DNA of 64,000 nucleotides from Scilla litardierei (lineage: Eukaryota > Streptophyta > Magnoliopsida > Asparagales > Asparagaceae): contig CM061134.1 in assembly GCA_030789695.1 (NCBI GenBank), forward strand, positions 67,307,486-67,371,485. The letters run 5' to 3'. Below the pieces are notes generated by a model. The model was not told the origin of the DNA. It made no database searches and worked only from the letters and a program-made list of their open reading frames with translations. Both the position numbers and the translations under genes were made by a program. Each line of letters starts with the position of its first letter. Positions within the stretch are counted from its first letter, which is position 1. Below, piece by piece: positions 22,712 through 35,697 of this stretch.

Positions 22712-24452
22712 TGTAATGCCCTACCAGCTACTGCACAAGTACTAGAGGGGGGGTGAATAGTACTTTAAAATAATTAGGCGTATAATTCCAAATTAAATTG
22801 CACACAACTACCAAATCAATTTGCGGAAGCTTAAATTGAATGACAACAATGAAATTAACAATGCTAACAAACGATGTTAATGGGTTCGGATCCACCCAAG
22901 TCTCCCCGACTTGTTCCCGGTGATCCTACGTCCCAACCACCCGGATCCCTTCCGGATACTTGAGTTAGAAACCCTAACTCAAGATTTCCACTATGAATAT
23001 CTTGTGAAAAACCTTCACAAGATCAAATCATACATGCAATGGAAAAGTGAATCCCACAACCCGGGATCACAAACTTCTCTCACAACCGAGAGAGCCAATA
23101 AGCAATATAAAAGAGTTTAGATGAAATAAATACTCTTACCACAAAATCCTATACCTTGAGTTTTTCTTACCCAATAGGTGGAATGAAGGATTTGAGGAAG
23201 ATGAAGTTACCAAACCCTAGCACCAAGGAAATGAGCAGCAATGTGTGCCTAGGGATGATTTGGAAACTTGAATCAAGCAATAGCTTGAAGAGCTCACCAA
23301 GAACAAGCTTCTCTCTAGATCTAGAAATGAGAGAGAATGGGTTTCTTGTGAGGAAGAGAGCTTTAGATTTGAGGGAGAATAGCTATCTCTTTAGAACTCA
23401 ATGAATCTCTGAATGGAAGCTCTAACCCAGATAGAAATGACCTAGGTTCGTATTTATAGGAACCCAAAAACACAAGTTAGGTCATTCTCCAACGGAAAGA
23501 AATCTGTGAGAATTAGTCGGTCAAAGAACAGTCACTGACCGACTAGTTCATCAACTAGTCGGTCAGCCAAACAACAAGGACCGACTAAGAGTAGATCTGA
23601 GAAGAGATAGAATTTCAGACCTAGAAATCTAGTCGGTCCAAGAACACTGTCTGACCGACTAGTTTCACAACTAGTCGGTCATCCAATGAACGTAGACCGA
23701 CTAAGAGGCAAAACAACTTAGTCTGAATGCAAAGTGACTTAGTCGGTCTAAGAACAAAAGTTGACCGACTAAATTGTCAACTAGTCGGTCACCAAACGTT
23801 CTTAGACCGACTAACGGTAAACAGTAGCTCAGGAGAAATTTAGAGTGAACAGTAAGTCACAACTAGTCGGTCAAAGAAGCATCACTGACCGACTAGTTCA
23901 CAAACTAGTCGGTCGGTGAGTCAACGTAGACCGACTAACTGTAAACAGTAAAGTCCAAGAATTTAAGGAATCAAACTAGTCGGTCCAAGAACAGTTGCCG
24001 ACCGACTAGATCACCATCTAGTCGGTCAGTACTTGTTCTTGTACCAACTAACATGCACAACAAAGTCCGAATCGAAGCGCGACGCTTCGAGGAAGTTAGA
24101 ATGAACTTGTGCAAGGATCCTAGAGCTACGAAATGAGCGTAATGAAGATATAGACGTAAGATATACTCAAGGCTTAACATTCTATATATCGAAGCTAAAA
24201 GACTTTAAATAAAACCTTAATAAACGGTCTTCGATAGCTTCGATTGAATCTTCATATTTTCCAAAGCGTCGCAAGAGCTTCAACGAAGCTTTAGGCATGA
24301 ATATGAGCTTTGGAAAGTGTTGAGATGTCGCTTTGAATGTTCACGTGAAATTGGCGACGATCTCCAATACTGCGCTCACAAATTGTTAGTTCATGAATTA
24401 TTTATGTTTGCTCATCATCCAAAACCAAATCCGGGGAGTCCAATATTCAACA
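22712..24452 (-). repeat. Copia 5' LTR (sense minus)
   Basis: 1741 bp. Termini on the minus strand are TGTTGAATATTGG...GGGCATTACA. It holds the TATA box at 23451-23459 and five palindrome units at about 23514-24030. Confidence 0.95.
23451..23459 (-). promoter_or_regulatory. TATA box in copia 5' LTR
   Basis: The minus strand reads CTATAAATA. The same site in the other LTR is at 12728-12736. It is a canonical plant TATA, so transcription should start about 30 bases further left and run to gag. Confidence 0.7.
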
Positions 24453-25506
24453 CGTTTCAGATGCTTTCCTTGCGAAAGTGATCTCCGTGTTACAAAAAGC
24501 CTGCGGGCGTTTCAGATGCTTCCCGAGCGGAAGTGATCTCCGTGATACAAAAAGCCTTCGGGCGTTTTAGATGCTTTCCTTGCGAAAGTGATCTCCGTGT
24601 TACAAAAAGCCTGCGGGTGTTTCAGATGCTTCCCGAGCGGAAGTGATCTCCGTGATACAAAAAGCCTACGGGCGTTTCAGGTGCTTTCCTTGCGAAAGTG
24701 ATCTCCGTGCTTCCTGTCCTGAGTTCTGGGGTTTTGGGGTAGGGTTGAGCGTGCGCACGGTGAGAGGGTCTGATCCCCCTCGAACCGTAAGGCGTGAACC
24801 CTTCGTGTCGTGTCGTGTCATGCCGTGTCGTGTCGTGTCCTACCTGTCTTGTCTATCTTCGTCTTGTCCTGACACCTTTAGGTTAGTCCCGTAGTCGGTA
24901 GCATACGCTACGACTACTGCCTGCTACGCTTTACTTTCCTGCTACGTTACTTCTCTTGTACTTGTTGTAACCCCAGCATGCTAATCAACCAGTAAAACGT
25001 TGTCCAAAAGTTGATACACTTGCAGTAAAGTCTAACCCTTCTTGTAGACTTTACCTGACGTACAGTTCCTTTTTTCTTGGGTGCTGTACGTCAGGTGCTC
25101 AGCCAGAGTTCATGGACGAGGCAGACTCACTGGAGTACGAGGAGCCGAGGACGTTGATCCAGAGTTCGTGCCTGACGAGGACCAGACCTTGAGGTCTTTT
25201 AGTCGCCACTTCCCGAGGGTACTACTTTTCGGTTTGTCTTTAAACTTGTGTTGCCATGCTTAGGCTTCTTTTAGACTTTGTACCAGTTGGATATTATTTC
25301 TCCATATAAATGAATGCAATTTCCTTTCTGTACTTTTGTTGTTCCTAAACTTTATAAATGCAAGAACCTGAAACTTTTAAAATGGAACGCCCCCCCCCCC
25401 CCCCCCCCCCCGACAGACGCTTATTGGGTCCGAGCTTCTAAAGCTCTGGCCTAAGCGGGCCTCGTCACGTTTCGCTTCCGTCCATTTTGGGAAGCGGGGC
25501 GTGACA
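24453..25506 (+). repeat. Element B 3' LTR, second segment
   Basis: Begins with TSD copy cgttt (24453-24457), resumes inside the 55-bp repeats and ends GTGACA at 25506. It has a 22-base C-run at 25390-25411 where the 5' LTR has only 7 C (6591-6597). Confidence 0.92.
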
Positions 25507-27575
25507 TGTATGTGTCTACCTTTGGGTACTGTTATTTGATATTTGTATGTCTACTGTTCACCAGTATAAGTTAGTGTGTCAGGATGTAAGCTAGTTACTT
25601 TAGAACCATTGGTTAATCAGAACTGTACCTTTCTTATGGTATGTTGGAACTTGTAGTGGATCAATAAGGTTGGTACGACTTTGTTTGGGTGCACAGTTTC
25701 CCTGATGACTTGTAGGTAATAGGTTACTAGTTTAATTCAATACTAGTTCCCATGCAAGATGAGTACCTAAATATTATAACAGTAACCTATGATGTTTGAC
25801 TAAAACCTATAGACTTGAATGATGACAAGTACTAGATAACCTGTTGGCCTTTTATATTGAACTTTATGGCATCAATCTGTGTAATACATCATAGAGTGCA
25901 ATACTAGTTATAAATCTTTTGGAACAATGTTAGTATAAATGTTACGGTGTAAGACAGTTAGTTTTATAACAGTGTATTATAGTAATTTAATGATTATTAG
26001 TTAAGAACGATTAGCTTATATCATAATTTAATGCTGCAGATTAATCACGCCTTATTACTATCACCTGGTCACCCAAATCGTCAAATCAAGCAAGTGCACT
26101 TTTTTACGTATCTTGAAACCATTGCTTTTAATTGCTTTGACCTGAGGTACTCTGATATGCAAGTGTACATTTTCTGTTTTTAATATCGTTATATTTAAAT
26201 GCTGAATCAAGAATTTGCTAGTTTTGCCTTATGTCACGTAGTTACACGTCATGCTTGTACACCTTCGATCGGATTATTATAGATGGAATGCGTTTTGATA
26301 GAACTTAGTGACAGAACGGAATACCTTGAAATCGTGAAATCGTGCTTATTGATTGGCTACTCCCGTCGGTCATTTGTGACTAATCTGGCTCGTGTTCCAG
26401 TAGGGTCACATGATGACTAGTCTGGCTCGTGTTCCAGTATATGGCGGTTTAGCATTTGTGAACTCTTGTAATCGATTAGGCTGGCTCATGTTCCGGCAAA
26501 CTTTTAGGTGGGGTTAGGGTTGAGCGGCCACTGGGCGTATGAAAGGTACTCTCCTCAAGAGCACCACCCGCACGCGATGGGTTAGCGTCAATCACGGTAA
26601 GCCCCCGTGAGAGGAACGACCTTCTCATCACGACCTAAAGGCGATAACCATAGATTAGATGTGAACTCTTGACATGAAAACTTGCAACGCTAACTCGGTC
26701 ATCTTGAAAATTGAAATGCTAATGAACTCAGAGAAACCTCAACTTTAATCTTGCAAACGTCTAGAACTGCATGTTAGGAGTGCTTGTCATGCTTCATCAA
26801 AATTCTTCAATATTAAATTGCTGCAGTCGCTTTCGTAAATTATTAATGCTTCTAAAATTCATATATATCAGATATCTTGTCTAAACTGCGATGCGATTTG
26901 TTGTACGCACTACACTTGTCACGCTATTTTCTGTACACACTACACTTGCCACGTTATTTGCTGTACACAATACACTTGTCATGCTGCTACTTGTACACTA
27001 CGTTTGACTTGCTTATATTTTCCTTATGCTGCCATGTTTTAGCTATTGAAATCATATCTTGTCACTTATCTTGCTTTGTTAATGATTTCAAAAACCTTGC
27101 CGAGGGTCAAGTTTCTTTTTATCCTCTTTAAAACTTGCCGAGCGACCCTTGCTGACGTATATTTCTTGTCTTGTGAAATATACGTCAGGTATTAGACAGG
27201 TCTGCAGAGGAGTTGCTTAGAGACCTTGCAGGTTGATCAGGAGTGCCTTGCCGCTAAGTTCCTTCGCTGAGGAGTGATATACCTTCGCATCATTTTTGTA
27301 CATTGTTATCTCTTTCAATATCTGTATGGGTTTTAGACCCTTTCACTTTTGCTTCTTTCATTGTTGTAAATCATTTTGAGATTTGAGATTGTAATAAAAT
27401 ATTATCTGTGTTGTTTGAGTCGCATGCAAGAACCTGCAGGATGTTATCACACAGATGCGTAATGTGCTTAAACCAAGGAGGAGAGAAAAGAAAAAGTACC
27501 TCCTTCTTGCTTTAAGCACATGCAGACCTTCGTCGCGTCCTCGCTCCCAAGTACATTGGGAAGCGGGGCGTGACA
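25507..27575 (+). repeat. Element A 5' LTR, second segment
   Basis: Continues the A LTR after element B; tgtat at 25507-25511 is the right TSD copy. It aligns with 30515-31952 plus 38896-39534. It contains three diverged copies of CTGGCTCGTGTTCC near 26390-26490, a hairpin at 27152-27188, and a TGTGCTTAAA...TTTAAGCACA stem close to the LTR end. The interior begins at 27576. Confidence 0.93.
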
Positions 27576-28053
27576 GGTTTTAGTGCTGGCCCATGCAGGT
27601 CGTGCTATGCAAAATACTTTAAACAAAATAGGTAAGATTACAATCTTGATTCTCAAGATCATCTTTCCTTGAACTCTATCCCAGCCTGGTTCCTTAGAAA
27701 ATCCTCGTACATCTTAGGATTTCAAATTATTACTTGACCCAATGAGCTAACTCTTGATTATGTAGCTGTTACCAACATTATATTTTTATGTCGACGACCA
27801 TAGGATACCTCGTAGTAGACCCACATTAACATCCCCTAGTCATCCTTACATTTTTGTGATCATACACTTTTCCTTATTTTGATTCACTTAATTCCCATTG
27901 TGACGTCTATGTCATCACCTTTCTGCTTCATGTTATCCATTTGAATCGACCATATCCTTGCCTATCTTAAAACTTATTTGATTCTGTCGGTCATTACATT
28001 CCCCGTTAGCTTTATTAAATTTCGAGGACAAAATTTTTATAAGGTGGGTATGA
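27576..28053 (+). other. Element A interior (478 bp, non-coding)
   Basis: This is all that lies between the two A LTRs. The first 30 bases (GGTTTTAGTGCTGGCCCATG...) match those after the B 5' LTR, so this is the shared primer-binding/leader end, but I could not assign a tRNA. The last 40 bases have the gypsy-like FEDK-type tail context and the polypurine tract. No ORF was seen. Confidence 0.85.
28041..28053 (+). promoter_or_regulatory. Element A polypurine tract
   Basis: AAGGTGGGTATGA directly abuts the TGTAACGG start of the 3' LTR. The same motif in the same place precedes the B 3' LTR and, on the minus strand, the E 3' LTR. It is the expected plus-strand primer site. Confidence 0.75.
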
Positions 28054-31000
28054 TGTAACGGCCTGTTTTTGTATGTACGAATTTTATACGTATTTAATTA
28101 GTATAGTGATTTATTAGAGGTTTTATGATATGATTTTATTATTAGGTTTCGTAACTCGAGCACACGATTTAATGATGGTGTTATTAATTTCTTTTACTTG
28201 TGGTTCATTTTGATTGTAGGGGCGAGATTGTACTAATGAAATCGCAACTTAACCAAATTGATCCTTCGAATCTAATCTTAACCCAAGGATCTAACAAATC
28301 ATTACGAAATTGTATCTTGCTGATCCAATCTTAACCAATATCATAACCGAATGAATTATCACAGCTTAAATATTTTTAAGATATTATCATGAATAAGTAT
28401 CCAAATTAAATAGTAAAATATCCTGACCAAACCCCATATTATCGTAACCAATGATCTTACCACATCCCCCTTGAACTTCGTATCAAAACTTAACAAAAAA
28501 ATTATCTCAACTATATTATAGGGATTATCCAAATACTAATTTTAATATCTTAACTGTATATATTTCTTACCCAAATCCCTTATAGTCCACATCCTATCTT
28601 AATAATAAAACCATATCTATTAATTAATCTTACCCTATCTTTTAACCTAACAAGTCATTTTCATATATATGTATGTACTAAAATATCATTCTTAATTTCT
28701 AAAATCAGAGGGATGTCTAATTTTACTAAACTGATTTTTCATAATCCTAAATATCCAAATTACCCATCACCCCAAATCTAATATGTTCTAACAAAAACTA
28801 TTTTTTATCAAATCTTATCATAACTAAACTAAAATCCTCTAAGAAAATCTGTTGGTTTCCTTTCTCCTCCTTCCATTGTGTAACGGGGCCCCCATACACC
28901 CACATGCCCATACCTCACATCTCCTGTTAATTCGCATGTGAGTGGCCTATCCCCAGCACGTATGCACTCACCCTTGCGGATCTTAACAAATTCCATCAAC
29001 CTACGATTCAATTGAACCTATGCGTTATCTCCGCGCATGGAATCCCAACGTGCCCTTTTTCCGTTAGCAACGACTCAAACAAAACCACGTCCCCCTTGAT
29101 TCCGCCACGCACCAACTCCCCTTCATCCCCATCCAAGCCCTCGACCGCACCACCGTCAGCATTTCAACCCAACGACTGCTGCCTTCCCTCTCCAACGAAG
29201 CCAACCGTTCATCTTCAAACCCCTCCTCACACAGCCCTCAACCAATCCGTGCGAGGATCTCGCATTCCTCGACTACCCACGTAACCGCACCCCGACTTCC
29301 TCCACTGTTCCACGTAACCGCTCACTGCCCTTACAAAACAACACAGGAGAAAAAGAACCCAACCTCAACTTTCTCCTCCACCAACAAAACACCGCCGAGC
29401 CCGTCCACTTCGCCGGTAAGCTCTGGCCGTCCCTCCGAGCTCCTCCTCCCTTCTACTAAAACGCAACCCAACCCCTCCCGTCTCCTTCACCTCGCCCGCC
29501 GACATCTCCCAAGCCCACAACCCCACACAGCACCCCATTCACAGACCTCTCCTCCTTTCCTTCCAACAACAGCCACCACCGACTCATAAGCCACCCTACT
29601 CCCTGTAGCTCCGACGAACGAGTCTCTCTCACCTTTACAAAACAACCCCCTCAACGCCGCCGTGACCAGACCACACCTCCCTCCTCACATTGCCACGCCA
29701 CCACCTGCTCCGCCTTCTTCTCCTCCGATGAATGCCAAACCCCCTCGCCGCCGCATTCTCCACCGATGCAGTCGGTGGTGTCCCCCGCCGACGAATCCCG
29801 CCAGCACTCCCGCCACCTTCCCCGAAGCCCGCTCCCATGTCTTCCCCTCCTTTCCTCTGTTTGAAATAGAGGACTCCTCAGCCACCCACTCCGACCCCGT
29901 TTTCCCCCATAATCGCTGTCCGCCTCGTTCCGTTTCGCCCCCACCTTCTCTTTCCCGCAATCAGTAACAGGCCCAAAGCCCGGACTCCCATCGTGGCCTC
30001 ATCTCTGGCTCGGCCTCCTCCCATTGTCAAGAACCTCCGGCCTCCCACAATCTCTCCAAAACAACCCCGCACGAGCCCTCTTCGAGCTCAGGCCAACCCG
30101 ACACTGCCCCGCTTCAAAACACCTTGCCCCTCACAGCATCCGCTGCCGATCTGCGCTGTCTCGACCTCAGATCCACCGTTGTTCCCCGAATCCGCCGATG
30201 TTCCCCGAATCCGCCGCCGCTCCGGATCCGCCTGCTGCCGTCGATCAGTATCGCACCGCCTCGAGCTCCCATCGCCGTGCCCCGGAGCCATCAAGCCGTC
30301 TTCCGCCCTTTGCCTGCGCAGCATCGAAGAACAGAAAGGGGTAATGGGAGTGAGAAGAAGAAGGGGGAAGAAAAGGACAGGTAAGAGAAGGAGGATTATT
30401 AAATATAGAAAGTATAAGTTATTATAATATAAGTTAGTTTTATATTTAATAAATGCAGATAGTTTTTATAACAGTTCTTTAATAAGTTGAGCCTTATTTC
30501 TTAGCATATATAGAATTGTATGTGTCTACCTTTGGGTAGTGTTATTTGATATTTGTATGTCTACCGTTCACCTGTATAAGTTAGTGTGTCAGGATGTAAG
30601 CTAGTTACTTTAGAACCATTGGTTAATCAGAACTGTACCTTTCTTATGGTATGTTGGAACTTGTAGTGGATCAATAAGGTTGGTACAACTTTGTTTGGGT
30701 GCACAGTTTCCCTGATGACTTGTAGGTAATAGGTTACTAGTTTAATTCAATACTAGTTTCCATGCAAGATGAGTACCTAAATATTATAACAGTAACCTAT
30801 GTTGTTTGACTAAAACCTATAGACTTGAATGATGACAAGTACTAGATAACATGTTGGCCTTTTATATTGAACTTTATGGCATCAATCTGTGTAATACATC
30901 ATAGAGTGCAATACTAGTTATAAATCTTTTGGAACAATGTTAATATAAATGTTACGGTGTAAGACAGTTAGTTTTATAACAGTGTATTATAGTAATTTAA

Positions 31001-31952
31001 TGATTATTAGTTAAGAACGATTAGCTTATATCATAATTTAATGCTGCAGATTAATCACGCCTTATTACTATCACCTGGTCACCCAAATCGTCAAATCAGG
31101 CAAGTGCACTTTTTTACGTATCTTGAAACCATTGCTTTTAATTGCTTTGACCTGAGGTACTCTGATATGCAAGTGTACATTTTCTGTTTTAATATCGTTA
31201 TATTTAAATGCTGAATCAAGAATTTGCTAGTTTTGCCTTATGTCACGTAGTTACACGTCATGCTTGTACACCTTCGATTGGATGATTATAGATGGAATGC
31301 GTTTTGATAGAACTTAGTGACAGAACGGAATACCTTGAAATCGTGAAATCGTGCTTATTGATTGGCTACACCCGTCGGTCATATGTGACTAGTCTGGCTC
31401 GTGTTCCAGTAGGGTCACATGATGACTAGTCTGGCTCGTGTTCCAGTATATGGCGGTTTAGCATTTGTGAACTCGTGTAATCGATTAGGCTGGCTCGTGT
31501 TCCGGCAAACTTTTAGGTGGGGTTAGGGTTGAGCGGCCACTGGGCGTATGAAAGGTACTCTCCTCAAGAGCACCACCCGCACGCGGTGGGTTAGCGTCAA
31601 TCACGGTAAGCCCCCGTGAGAGGAACGACCTTCTCATCACGACCTAAAGGCGAGAACCATAGATTAGATGTGAACTCTTGACATGAAAACTTGCAACGCT
31701 AACTCGGTCATCTTGAAAGATGTAATGCTAATGAACTCAGAGAAACCTCAACTTTAATCTTGCAAACGTCTAGAACTGCATGTTAGGAGTGCTTATCATG
31801 CTTCATCAAAATTGTTCAATATTAAATTGCTGCAGTCGTTTTCTTAAATTATTAATGCTTCTAAAATTCATATATATCAGATATCTTGTCTAAACTGCGA
31901 TACGATTTGTTGTACGCACTACACTTGTCACGCTATTTGTTGTACACACTAC
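28054..31952 (+). repeat. Element A 3' LTR, first segment
   Basis: Uninterrupted counterpart of 1121-3570 plus 25507-26946. It shows the empty B target site (GAATTGTATGTGTC near 30511), which proves the B TSD. It ends at the C2 insertion; actac at 31948-31952 is C2's left TSD copy. Confidence 0.93.
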
Positions 31953-32067
31953 AACAAATAAAAAAATCCTAGACTATAAGATGGAAGGATCTCACCGAAT
32001 GTTCCTCCAAACGAACTGAAATCGTAGCTTACAAGTACTGTTATCCCCGGCAACGGCGCCAAAAACT
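31953..32067 (-). other. Extra PBS-leader segment at C2 left end
   Basis: Matches 36519-36633 (leader and PBS of C2) but lies outside the LTR. PBS at 32044-32061. It joins directly to the TSD copy. Confidence 0.85.
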
Positions 32068-34323
32068 TGCCTCGTCTCAAATGATGTGAGAACTACTCCC
32101 AAGCGTAGGAGATCATGCAAGTAATATCCTGGTGAGTCCATGTATCGAATCTGCGGGACAACTGACCTGCAAAACTACGATCGTCAATCTGAAAAGAGTA
32201 ATAATACGATGTTAACCAACCACCTATCAAACACAAAGATATAGGATCAAGAGTATGGAATAAGAAATGAAAATCCTACGATATTTACGGTGACTTTGGT
32301 AGGGGTACAAGTATGGGGATCATGTGTTGGGTTTGATTTCGTTAAGGTGTGTGCAATCAATGAATATCAATACCTTTTCTATAACTCAACGTTTCGTCTG
32401 GTCAGGGCATGAGAACATCGGAAAGTATGGCGATCAAGCGTATGAAAACGTGCCAAAGAATTAATCAAGTGCAAATAGGGCGAAAAGATATAGAAACCAA
32501 TAATTACGACACCCTAACTACGTCAACACCAACACATATGAAGTGGATGTGCTACGGTTGTGATTTCATTAGGAGTTAATAATCGCTGAAATATCATGTC
32601 TTTCATATAACTCAACGCTTCGTCCGGTCAGGGTACGAAGACGTCAGAAGATGAAACGATGAAAACTAGTCAAAATAGCCGTATACGTATCACTAGCAAC
32701 ATTGATTTCATTAAACGATGAACGCAATAATAAGTTCAGATTAGTGAACATGAATTGGCTAGCCTTGTCAGGGCCTATCCATACGGGAAGTAAATAATAT
32801 CGACAATAAGCAAATACCCATCAAATACGTTGTAAAAATCAACATTACTAGCAATTTGAACATGAAAATAGGACTAAAGACATGAAATTCATCAACTAAA
32901 TACTCCTAATTACATCACAACCATAGCACAAGGAGATTAGCCACGCATGGTGCAATAAAAATCAGATTTGATAGCCAAATACATCGTTTTAATAGCCAAA
33001 ATACAATGAAATACACCAAATACGGGGTATAAGTTCAAGAATTTATCACCAAATCTCCACTTTAGAATCCAAAACTCCCTGAAAAGTAGAAGAATAGCCT
33101 CTGGGATTTTTCAGAATTTTCCCCTGGAGAAATACGCACAGTAGCCGCTCCAAAAGTCCCAAAATATGCCAGAATACGCCCCAAAACCCTAGAAATACGC
33201 TTAAATAAAGAGATTGCGGGTTTAAGTTGCTTAACGGGTTGAAACCCCCGCACCCGCTTACGCTTTAACCCGATCCAAAGTCGGAGCAATTAAGAGCCGT
33301 CCATCTAAGCGGGATTGAACAAGGTGGCGCCGCGTGGCGCTTTAATATTCACGCAAAGCCCGCATCCGATATCAACTCCGAATACAGCTAGGGTTAAATC
33401 CGACCGTCGGATCGAGGATCCAACGATCGAAGAGAGGCCACGTCGCCAGCTGCAGCCCGTCTTTGCTTTCAAGTTGCGGGTATGATATCAACCGTAGGAT
33501 CAAGATCCCACGCCTCTCCGCTAGCCACGTCTCCCGCTCAAGATTTCGAATTCGAAATCGAATTAACCGCTGTCTGGGCCGTTGGATGGGCATCGGAGGG
33601 ATGAGATTCACTTGCTCGTCGGCCTCATTTTCGTGCGTCATCGAAGTGATCCAGGCCATTGGAATTTCGATCAACGATCTCCAGTGCGCCACGTGGTCCG
33701 AGATTACGCTCGTCGCTGCGCCTCGCTGAGAATTTCACGCGTCGTCCGATCAACATCGAACCGTTCACATGAAGCCACATCGTCGCTTGATCTCGCCCGC
33801 TGCTCCGTTCAACTCGAGTGAGGGCCGTTGGATCTAGATCCAACGGCCACGATCTTCCGCATTTCTCTGCGCGTGATGAAGCCAGATTTCGACCGTTCGA
33901 TCAAGATCGAATGGTCGATATTTAATCGCATCTGTGTTTTGCTGCGGCCGTAGGATGAAGGCGGGAAGCGATGGATTGCCGTCACGTGGACGCTTGTGAT
34001 TGGCTGTTGAGCGTATTTTCGTATTTAATTTCGTATTTCTCCATTTAAATTGTATTCTGCATTCAAAAATTCATAGAAATTAGCACAGATCTCAGAAAAA
34101 TACAAATAAATAGTCGTTGGAATCGTGAGATCGAGATGATACTAAGAAAAATATAAAAATGCAGAAATACTCAATAGAATTCGTGTTTTGTGCACAAATA
34201 ATGTGATTTCTCTAATAAATAATGGTGTACAAAATACGCACATATTAGAGAGCAATTAAGTATTATATAGGCACATCATAGGACTAATTAGGGGGTTAAA
34301 TACGCAATATTCACTCCGAATCA
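32068..34323 (-). repeat. C2 3' LTR (sense minus)
   Basis: Plus-strand ends are TGCCTCGTC...CCGAATCA. It contains many CCGTTGGATC-type inverted repeats, including a perfect 26-bp palindrome at 33823-33848. Confidence 0.92.
33823..33848. repeat. Perfect 26-bp palindrome in C2 LTR
   Basis: Each half is GGCCGTTGGATCT and its reverse complement, with no gap. The copy in the other LTR is near 38390-38415. Confidence 0.9.
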
Positions 34324-34333
34324 CACCCCCCAA
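34324..34333 (-). promoter_or_regulatory. C2 polypurine tract
   Basis: The minus strand reads TTGGGGGGTG just before the 3' LTR. A second such motif, with the Athila-type ACATTGAGGACAATGT context, lies near 35281-35315. Confidence 0.8.
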
Positions 34334-35367
34334 CTAGCGTTTTGCTAGTCCCTAGCAAAAAGAGCGATAAATACGGATGATCAAATAAAAATTAATTCTA
34401 TCAACCGCTTATGGCGTGGCTCAATAATACACTTTTCAACATGATCTTCAACATCAATATACACATCCATGAACAAAATCAATCACATGATATTTTCTCT
34501 AATATAGTGTGAATAAATAACATACAAGCATCATTTTGCGCAAGCGAAAGTATAACACGTCGTTTTTCTCTAGTTTTCTTGTTTCCAAGGAATTGGCCTA
34601 TCAAAACAATCATTCAAGATATGGGTAATGAAGTTGCTTAATATATATTCACTATTTCTTTTCTTTTATTCGTTCCGCGTAACGCGCATTAAGCAACATT
34701 CGCAGAAAAATGTATAACTTGGATCGCTCCATCAAATGAGTGAGTTTCCTGTCAATGGCTCCCAAATCAGACGATAATAGGGCATTAGGCCAAAAAGGAC
34801 CCACTCGGACTGTACTACTCGAGCCAACCAAGTTATTTATTAGTGACATACTTATTCATTCATTTTTCTTCATTTTTCATTCATTTTTCCTCTTTTTTTT
34901 TCTTTTCATAAGCAACTCAATACCCATTATTATTTTTGAACAAAGCATTAATAACCAAGGCCAAATTCCTCTTCAACTTGGAGACTTTTCAAAAAATCGT
35001 GTATACTTAAGCTTTTTCATCACATTAGCATGCATGGAATAAGTTCAAACTATTTCGAGATATTAATCATGGCAATTGAAAATTTTTCATGAATAGCATA
35101 TGAACGGTAATTCATGAAGCAAAAAAAAATTAATTCAAGCCATAAACAATTAGCTAGAACTCAGTTAATGCATAATCATCCGCATTTGAGGTATACGAAG
35201 GAGTTTAAAATGGTGAGATTTGGTGGGTCATTCTTTCCTTATGCCATGCTTTTGAAAAAAAATCCTAAGGTCTCAGACACACCCCCCAACTAAAGATGGA
35301 CATTGTCCTCAATGTCGAAGAGGGTACGAGTTTATTCAAGCAAGCATCCTAGAAAGCAAATAAAATT
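34334..35367 (-). other. C2 interior, 3' non-coding part
   Basis: About 1 kb, AT-rich, no supported gene. It aligns with 55568-56597 of C1. The second purine tract near 35281 marks the boundary seen in Athila elements downstream of coding DNA. Confidence 0.65.
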
Positions 35368-35697
35368 CTACGCTACCGGAAAGAACACACCGTGTTCAAA
35401 TGGCGGATCCTGAATTTTTAATGGTGGAGGAAGTTGTTCAATTTGATCCTTGCGCTCCTCGGCGATTAATCTTCCTCCTTTAGCTAAATTGGACTCCAGC
35501 AACACAACTCCAAGCATCTCTATAAGTTGTTTACCAATGTCCTGGAAGAGATGATTTATGTCAGTCCAAATTATTTTAAAATTCTTCGCCATAAACATAT
35601 TCCAAATATAGTCATCAAAATAGGTGAAGTAAAATAGAGCATGGTGATGACAACTCCCTGAAAAATGTGCACTACGCTCGGTATGATGCTCGGTCAA
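35368..35697 (-). CDS. C2 downstream ORF, unknown, conserved in C1
   Basis: 109 codons opening at a TTG, no ATG. It overlaps the end of the gag-like frame (TTGA) in another frame. The counterpart in C1 (56598-56927) has the same length, with FDDYIWNMFMAKNFK and PPFEHGVFFPVA nearly unchanged. I do not recognise it. It may be the displaced end of the gag-like protein. Confidence 0.35.
   Translation of the reverse strand: MTEHHTERSAHFSGSCHHHALFYFTYFDDYIWNMFMAKNFKIIWTDINHLFQDIGKQLIEMLGVVLLESNLAKGGRLIAEERKDQIEQLPPPLKIQDPPFEHGVFFPVA

Larger units (their letters stand above)
11992..24452 (-). mobile_element. SIRE-like Ty1/copia retrotransposon, near full length
   Basis: 12461 bp flanked by TSD cgttt. 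The minus-strand order is 5' LTR (24452-22712), initiator-Met PBS, gag, pol in copia order (protease, integrase, RT, RNase H), a third ORF in the env position, purine tract, 3' LTR (13729-11992). Lineage evidence is the [10 protein letters not shown] box, long gag with one CCHC knuckle, and ORF3. By eye the LTRs (1738 and 1741 bp) differ at about ten substitutions, so the insertion is recent. A defect at the gag-pol junction probably makes this copy non-autonomous. Confidence 0.95.
3571..25506 (+). mobile_element. Element B: gene-less LARD-like Ty3/gypsy-type retrotransposon (interrupted by copia)
   Basis: Begins TGTAACGGCCTGTTTC at 3571 and ends GGGGCGTGACA at 25506, flanked by TSD tgtat. 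The left LTR is 3122 bp. The right LTR is 3163 bp after removing the copia element and its TSD. The 3185-bp interior has no gag or pol ORF. LTR termini, the leader after the 5' LTR and the purine tract are shared with element A, so A and B belong to one superfamily. E is a closer relative of B. It needs enzymes in trans. Confidence 0.93.

Noticed and set aside
33372..33692. Conserved 106-codon minus ORF (also 37939-38259)
   Set aside because: The two copies are the duplicated LTRs of C2, so their similarity says nothing about coding.
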